NCBI GenBank assembly: GCA_036494715.1
Contig: DASXNY010000063.1
Coordinates: forward strand, 1 to 10,183
Origin: JAICJR01 sp036494715
Lineage (GTDB): Bacteria; Actinomycetota; Thermoleophilia; Solirubrobacterales; Thermoleophilaceae
DNA length: 10,183 nt
Direction of reading: 5' to 3'
Below, one piece after another: positions 5,286-10,183 of this stretch. The notes under the pieces are model-generated. The model had not been told where the DNA came from and did no database searches. It was given only the letters and a program-made list of their open reading frames with translations. A program made the translations under genes and the position numbers. The stretch's first letter is position 1, and every line of letters starts with the position of its first letter.

Positions 5286-6094
5286 CGGAACACGACTGTT
5301 GGATGAAGGGCGCCGTCGCGCAACTCGGCGATCGCGAGCAGGCGGTTCTGATGGGTCAACCGCACGTGTTCTGTTGGCACTTGGCAGTTTGCAATGGGCA
5401 GAGGCACTCCGTTCGCCGCTCTCGCCGCCTCGTCCTCTTCGAGGACCCGCTCCGGCAGGAAGTCGAGGGCGTCGTTCAAGGGGACGATTCTCTCTTCGCT
5501 CGCATCATCTAAGTCGAACGGGCCGATCGCCGTGCGCTCGAGCTCCTCGCAGTAGGCGTCGCCGAGGTCCGTGATCAGGCTGCGGATGTAGGTGCCCGAG
5601 GAACACTCGATCTCGAACTCGGCGCGCTCGTCGTCGTGGCGGAGCAGCGCCGCGCGGTGGACCGTGATCGGGCGCGCGTCCGCCTGCACGAACTCGCCGC
5701 GGCGCGCCTTCTTGTAGAGACGCTCGCCGCCGACCTTCACCGCCGAGTACGCCGGTGGTGCCTGGAGCAATTCGCCGGTCGGGATCGCGAGCGACTCCGG
5801 CACGCGGCCGGTGTGCTCGAGCCGGCCGTCGCGGTCGCCCGTGTCGGAGGTCCAGCCGAGCCGAGCGAGCGCCCGGTAGGTCTTCGGCAGCTCCATCAGG
5901 AAGCGCTGCGCGCGCGTGGCCGCGCCGACGAGCACGAGCAGCAGCCCGGTGGCGAACGGGTCGAGCGTACCGGCATGTCCCACCTTCACGCGCCTGCCTG
6001 CCTCCTCGGAGAGGCGTCCCCGCACATCGGCCACGACATCGTGCGAGGTCACGCCGGCCGGCTTCGGGTAGAGGACGACGCCCGCGTCCGGCAT
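5282..6094 (-). CDS. truB: tRNA pseudouridine(55) synthase
   Basis: A 270-residue enzyme that converts U55 in the T loop of tRNA to pseudouridine. It begins VVLYPKPAGVTSHDVV. The catalytic aspartate is Asp45 in GHAGTLDPFATG. PPAYSAVKVGGERLYKKAR (113-131) and SSGTYIRSLITDLG (165-178) are further family motifs. The segment between DG (89-90) and YSAVK (116-120) is about seven residues shorter than in E. coli TruB, from memory. Near the C-terminus, residues about 231-243 (PLPIANCQVPTEH) are encoded by a 7-bp repeat array and look like inserted material; the flanking NGVPLP and VRLTHQNRLLAIAE fit the expected C-terminal domain. The ATG abuts the upstream TAG with no gap. Confidence 0.96.
   Translation of the reverse strand: MPDAGVVLYPKPAGVTSHDVVADVRGRLSEEAGRRVKVGHAGTLDPFATGLLLVLVGAATRAQRFLMELPKTYRALARLGWTSDTGDRDGRLEHTGRVPESLAIPTGELLQAPPAYSAVKVGGERLYKKARRGEFVQADARPITVHRAALLRHDDERAEFEIECSSGTYIRSLITDLGDAYCEELERTAIGPFDLDDASEERIVPLNDALDFLPERVLEEDEAARAANGVPLPIANCQVPTEHVRLTHQNRLLAIAELRDGALHPTVVFR
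5374..5401. repeat. Heptamer repeat array inside truB
   Basis: Four adjoining 7-bp units on the plus strand start with TTGGCAC and TTGGCAG; the next two are degenerate copies (TTTGCAA, then a TGGGCAG-like unit). A weaker fifth unit may follow to 5408. GC content is lower here than in the surrounding gene. Read on the coding strand the array gives LPIANCQVP in frame, so truB stays open. The element looks like a small repeat inserted in or grown within a surface loop of the C-terminal region. Confidence 0.65.
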
Positions 6095-7081
6095 CTAGAG
6101 CTGCTCGCCGACCTCCACGCGCAGGCGCTCGATGAGCTCCTCCACGGGCAGCTCGGTGGAGAACCCGGCGGCCTGGCGGTGTCCGCCACCGCCGTGCCCG
6201 CGGGCGATGCGCGAGACGTCGACACGCCCGTCGGTGGAGCGCAGACTGACCTTGCGAACGCCGGCGCGCTCGTCGGACAAGAGGTCTCGGACGAGCGCCG
6301 CCACCGCGGTTCCCTCGACCGCGCGGATGTGGTCGACGATGCCCTCCGAGTCGGTCTCGAGTGAGCCCGTCTCCTCATAGTCCTCGCGCGTGAGATAGGT
6401 GATGGTGAGCGCGCCGTCGTCGTAGCGGCCGACGCGGTTCAGCGCGCGCGCGAGCAACTGCAGCCGGCTGAAGGGAAGGTCCTCGTAGAGGCGGCGGTAG
6501 ACGCCGTGGACGTCGACGCCGAGCTCGATCAGCTCGGCCGCCATCCGGTGCGCCTCGGGGGTGGTGTTCTCGTACATGAAGCGCCCGGTGTCGGTGACGA
6601 GCGCGACGTACAGCGCCTCGCCGATCTCCGGCGTGATCTCCACGCCGAGCTCCTTGGCGATCCGGTAGACGATCTCCGCCGTGCACGACGCGTTCGGCAC
6701 CACCAGGTTGACCGTGCCGAAGCGCGTGTTGTCGTGGTGGTGGTCGATGTTGAGGATGTGCAGGTTGGCCTGCTGCAGGAAGTCGACCGGCATGCGATCG
6801 ATGTTGCCGCAGTCGAGAAAGACGATCGTGCGTTCGTCGATGTCGTCCGGTGGATCGTTGAGCAGCCCGTTGAAGTCCATGTGGCGGTACTCGTAGGGCA
6901 GCGGGAACTCGTCAGCCGCCATGAACATGAGCGCGTCCTTGCCGAGCACGCTGAGGATCTGGTGGGTCGCCAGCAGCGAGCCGAGAGCGTCGCCGTCCGG
7001 GTTCTCATGCGTCGTGAGCAACAGCTTGTCGGACTGGCGCAGCTCGCCCAGCACCTGATCGAGATCCGTTACTACTCCCAC
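6095..7081 (-). CDS. nrnA: DHH-family phosphoesterase, NrnA-like (nanoRNase / pAp phosphatase)
   Basis: A 328-residue protein of the DHH/DHHA1 family. NrnA-type members degrade 2-5 nt RNA fragments and can dephosphorylate 3'-phosphoadenosine 5'-phosphate. Metal and active-site motifs are clear: THENPDGDALGS (24-35), Asp90 in VFLDCGN, the DHHHD box (113-117), Asp164 in LVTDTGRF, and the C-terminal GHGGGGHRQAAGF (295-307) of DHHA1. The GTG start (7079-7081) overlaps the rbfA end by 10 nt and has GGAGGA 9 nt upstream (7091-7096), which decides the start. It would complete RNA turnover begun by enzymes such as PNPase, encoded nearby. Its place between rbfA and truB is standard for many Gram-positive genomes. 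Confidence 0.93.
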   Translation of the reverse strand: MGVVTDLDQVLGELRQSDKLLLTTHENPDGDALGSLLATHQILSVLGKDALMFMAADEFPLPYEYRHMDFNGLLNDPPDDIDERTIVFLDCGNIDRMPVDFLQQANLHILNIDHHHDNTRFGTVNLVVPNASCTAEIVYRIAKELGVEITPEIGEALYVALVTDTGRFMYENTTPEAHRMAAELIELGVDVHGVYRRLYEDLPFSRLQLLARALNRVGRYDDGALTITYLTREDYEETGSLETDSEGIVDHIRAVEGTAVAALVRDLLSDERAGVRKVSLRSTDGRVDVSRIARGHGGGGHRQAAGFSTELPVEELIERLRVEVGEQL

Positions 7082-7428
7082 TGCCCCTGATCCTCCGTGT
7101 CTAGTAGCTCCGAGATCCGCATCCCGCGATCGATCGACTCGTCGTAGAGAAATTCCAGCGTAGGTGTGCGCTTCATACGCAGCTCCTGCCCGACCTTGGA
7201 CTGTAGGAAGCCGGCCGAGGAGTTGAGCCCCTCGAGGGCCTCGCTCCTCTGCTCGTCGCTTCCGAGCACGCTGACGTATACGCGCGCATGGCGCAGATCT
7301 GGGCTCGTCTCGACTCCAGTCACTGTTACAAACCCGACGCGCGGGTCCTTCAAATCGTCCGTGATGTGCCCGGAGAGAACCTCTCGAACGGCCTCGTTTA
7401 CCCGCCGCATCCGGGACCCGGCCGCCAT
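7072..7428 (-). CDS. rbfA: 30S ribosome-binding factor A
   Basis: A 118-residue protein that binds the immature 30S subunit near helix 1 of 16S rRNA and helps late maturation and cold adaptation. Family features are RMRRVNEAVREVLS at the start, LKDPRVGFVTVTGVE with the strand-loop of the KH-like fold, DLRHARVYVSVLG, LNSSAGFLQSKVGQELRMKRTPTL, and the closing DESIDRGMRISELLD. The ATG at 7426-7428 lies 1 nt after the ylxP stop; a second in-frame ATG at 7408-7410 is possible but would remove six residues that look native. A longer open frame upstream is only the shadow of ylxP. The start codon lies in a small stem with the ylxP stop, suggesting coupling. Confidence 0.95.
   Translation of the reverse strand: MAAGSRMRRVNEAVREVLSGHITDDLKDPRVGFVTVTGVETSPDLRHARVYVSVLGSDEQRSEALEGLNSSAGFLQSKVGQELRMKRTPTLEFLYDESIDRGMRISELLDTEDQGQWE
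7091..7096 (-). promoter_or_regulatory. Ribosome binding site of nrnA-like gene
   Basis: GGAGGA on the minus strand is 9 nt before the GTG at 7079-7081 and lies inside the rbfA coding region. It is the best Shine-Dalgarno within the ylxP-to-peroxiredoxin chain, where most genes rely on overlap. Confidence 0.7.
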
Positions 7429-7441
7429 CCTAGCTGAGGAT
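7427..7441 (-). promoter_or_regulatory. Small stem joining the ylxP stop and rbfA start
   Basis: ATCCT and AGGAT form a 5-bp stem around CAGCT on the minus strand. The stop codon of ylxP and the first two bases of the rbfA ATG lie in it. A ribosome finishing ylxP would open it and free the rbfA start. The stem is short, so chance is a real alternative. Confidence 0.3.
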
Positions 7442-7732
7442 CTCGTCGGCAGAGATGAGACCTCGCTCAACACGCACGCCGTCCGGGAACTGCGATTCCA
7501 CGTAGCGAGTGAGCTTGGCGGCAGCCTCCTCGAGACTGTGGACGTCGCGCCCGACGAGCGCCGCGGACAGCGTCGAGCGCTGCCACAGCTCCTGATGATC
7601 CGTCTCGGCGACACTCGCGCCAAAGCGCCGCTGGAGTTGCGCCTTCAGCGACAGCAACTCCTTGCGTTTGCCCTTGAGGCTGCCGTTGTCCGGGAAGTGG
7701 AGGTGGATTTCGAGGAGGCAGAGGTAGGACAT
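7430..7732 (-). CDS. ylxP: DUF503 / YlxP-like small protein
   Basis: A 100-residue protein of the DUF503 family, known as YlxP in Bacillus, encoded between infB and rbfA there as here. The family has a small ferredoxin-like fold and its exact job is unsettled; a role in ribosome maturation together with RbfA has been proposed. Sequence features are MSYLCLLEIHLHFPDNGSLKGKRKEL at the start (cited in parts: the LLEIHLHFP strand and the SLKGKRKEL helix) and FGASVAETDHQELWQRSTLSAALVG, typical of the family. The ATG at 7730-7732 fits the family start better than a GTG three codons earlier. There is no ribosome binding site; the palindromic block 7734-7797 ends 1 nt before the ATG. Confidence 0.92.
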   Translation of the reverse strand: MSYLCLLEIHLHFPDNGSLKGKRKELLSLKAQLQRRFGASVAETDHQELWQRSTLSAALVGRDVHSLEEAAAKLTRYVESQFPDGVRVERGLISADEILS

Positions 7733-7733
7733 C

Positions 7734-7797
7734 GGGTCCACGATCCACAGTCCACAGGACTCAGTTCTGTCGACTGCGGTCTGTCGACTGTGGACCC
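7734..7797. repeat. 64-bp imperfect palindrome with 7-bp periodicity
   Basis: Two 31-nt arms (7734-7764 and 7767-7797) match as inverted repeats at 22 of 31 positions, with perfect outer ends GGGTCCAC (7734-7741) and GTGGACCC (7790-7797). The sequence also breaks into nine 7-bp steps (7734-7796): the left part repeats nnnTCCA-type units, the right part nnnGACT-type units. CTGTCGACTG occurs twice, exactly 14 bp apart (7767-7776, 7781-7790). In the transcript it would fold into a long interrupted hairpin ending 1 nt before the ylxP ATG. It is not coding in any gene I accept. Confidence 0.75.
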
Positions 7798-7806
7798 GTG
7801 AGCTCG

Positions 7807-10183
<2,377 letters not shown>

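Noticed and set aside
7429..7623. N-terminal extension of RbfA by 65 residues
   Set aside because: It is ylxP in another frame, Arg/Ser-rich, and RbfA proteins normally begin at MAAGSRMRRVN.
7734..7797. Insertion sequence remnant or attachment site
   Set aside because: There is no transposase or integrase fragment, no clear target duplication, and the internal 7-bp period is not typical of insertion-sequence ends.

Overview
This window is high-GC bacterial chromosome. Nearly all of it lies on the minus strand and carries the conserved translation and RNA-processing cluster infB, ylxP (DUF503), rbfA, nrnA-like DHH phosphoesterase, truB, ribF, rpsO, followed further on by pnp and the first codons of an M16 peptidase. 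Gene order, GTG/TTG starts, Arg/Ala/Asp-rich proteins and an AhpE-like peroxiredoxin suggest an actinobacterium. I lean towards a deep branch such as Thermoleophilia, by impression only and not tested.

Layout in transcription order, right to left. infB runs off the right edge (10183-7807). An unusual 84-bp block of secondary structure (7734-7817) follows. Then come ylxP (7732), rbfA (7428), nrnA-like (7081), truB (6094), ribF (5285) and rpsO (4404), packed with 0-1 nt gaps, a 10-nt overlap, or 4-nt ATGA overlaps. The same chain continues without a break into a one-cysteine peroxiredoxin (4138) and a CPYC thioredoxin-fold protein (3696). A plus-strand gene for an unrecognised exported protein (2518-3177) meets the thioredoxin-fold gene tail to tail with a 24-bp overlap. 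On its other side it is divergent from pnp (2383-68). Beyond pnp, 11 nt away, a putative M16 peptidase gene begins and leaves the window.

The genes fit one theme. IF-2 and RbfA serve translation initiation and 30S maturation, TruB makes tRNA pseudouridine 55, S15 nucleates the 30S platform, PNPase and the NrnA-like enzyme degrade RNA from long chains down to very short oligonucleotides, and RibF makes FMN/FAD. The usual rpsO-pnp neighbourhood is broken here by two redox genes and an opposite-strand secreted gene, so pnp probably has its own promoter.

The most unusual non-gene signals are two short arrays with a 7-bp period. One is a 64-bp imperfect palindrome between infB and ylxP that abuts a perfect hairpin whose loop holds the infB stop codon. 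The other lies in frame inside the 3' part of truB and adds a peptide segment that looks foreign to the family. They may belong to one dispersed class of heptamer repeats. I found no tRNA, rRNA, CRISPR array, insertion sequence or complete prophage gene.
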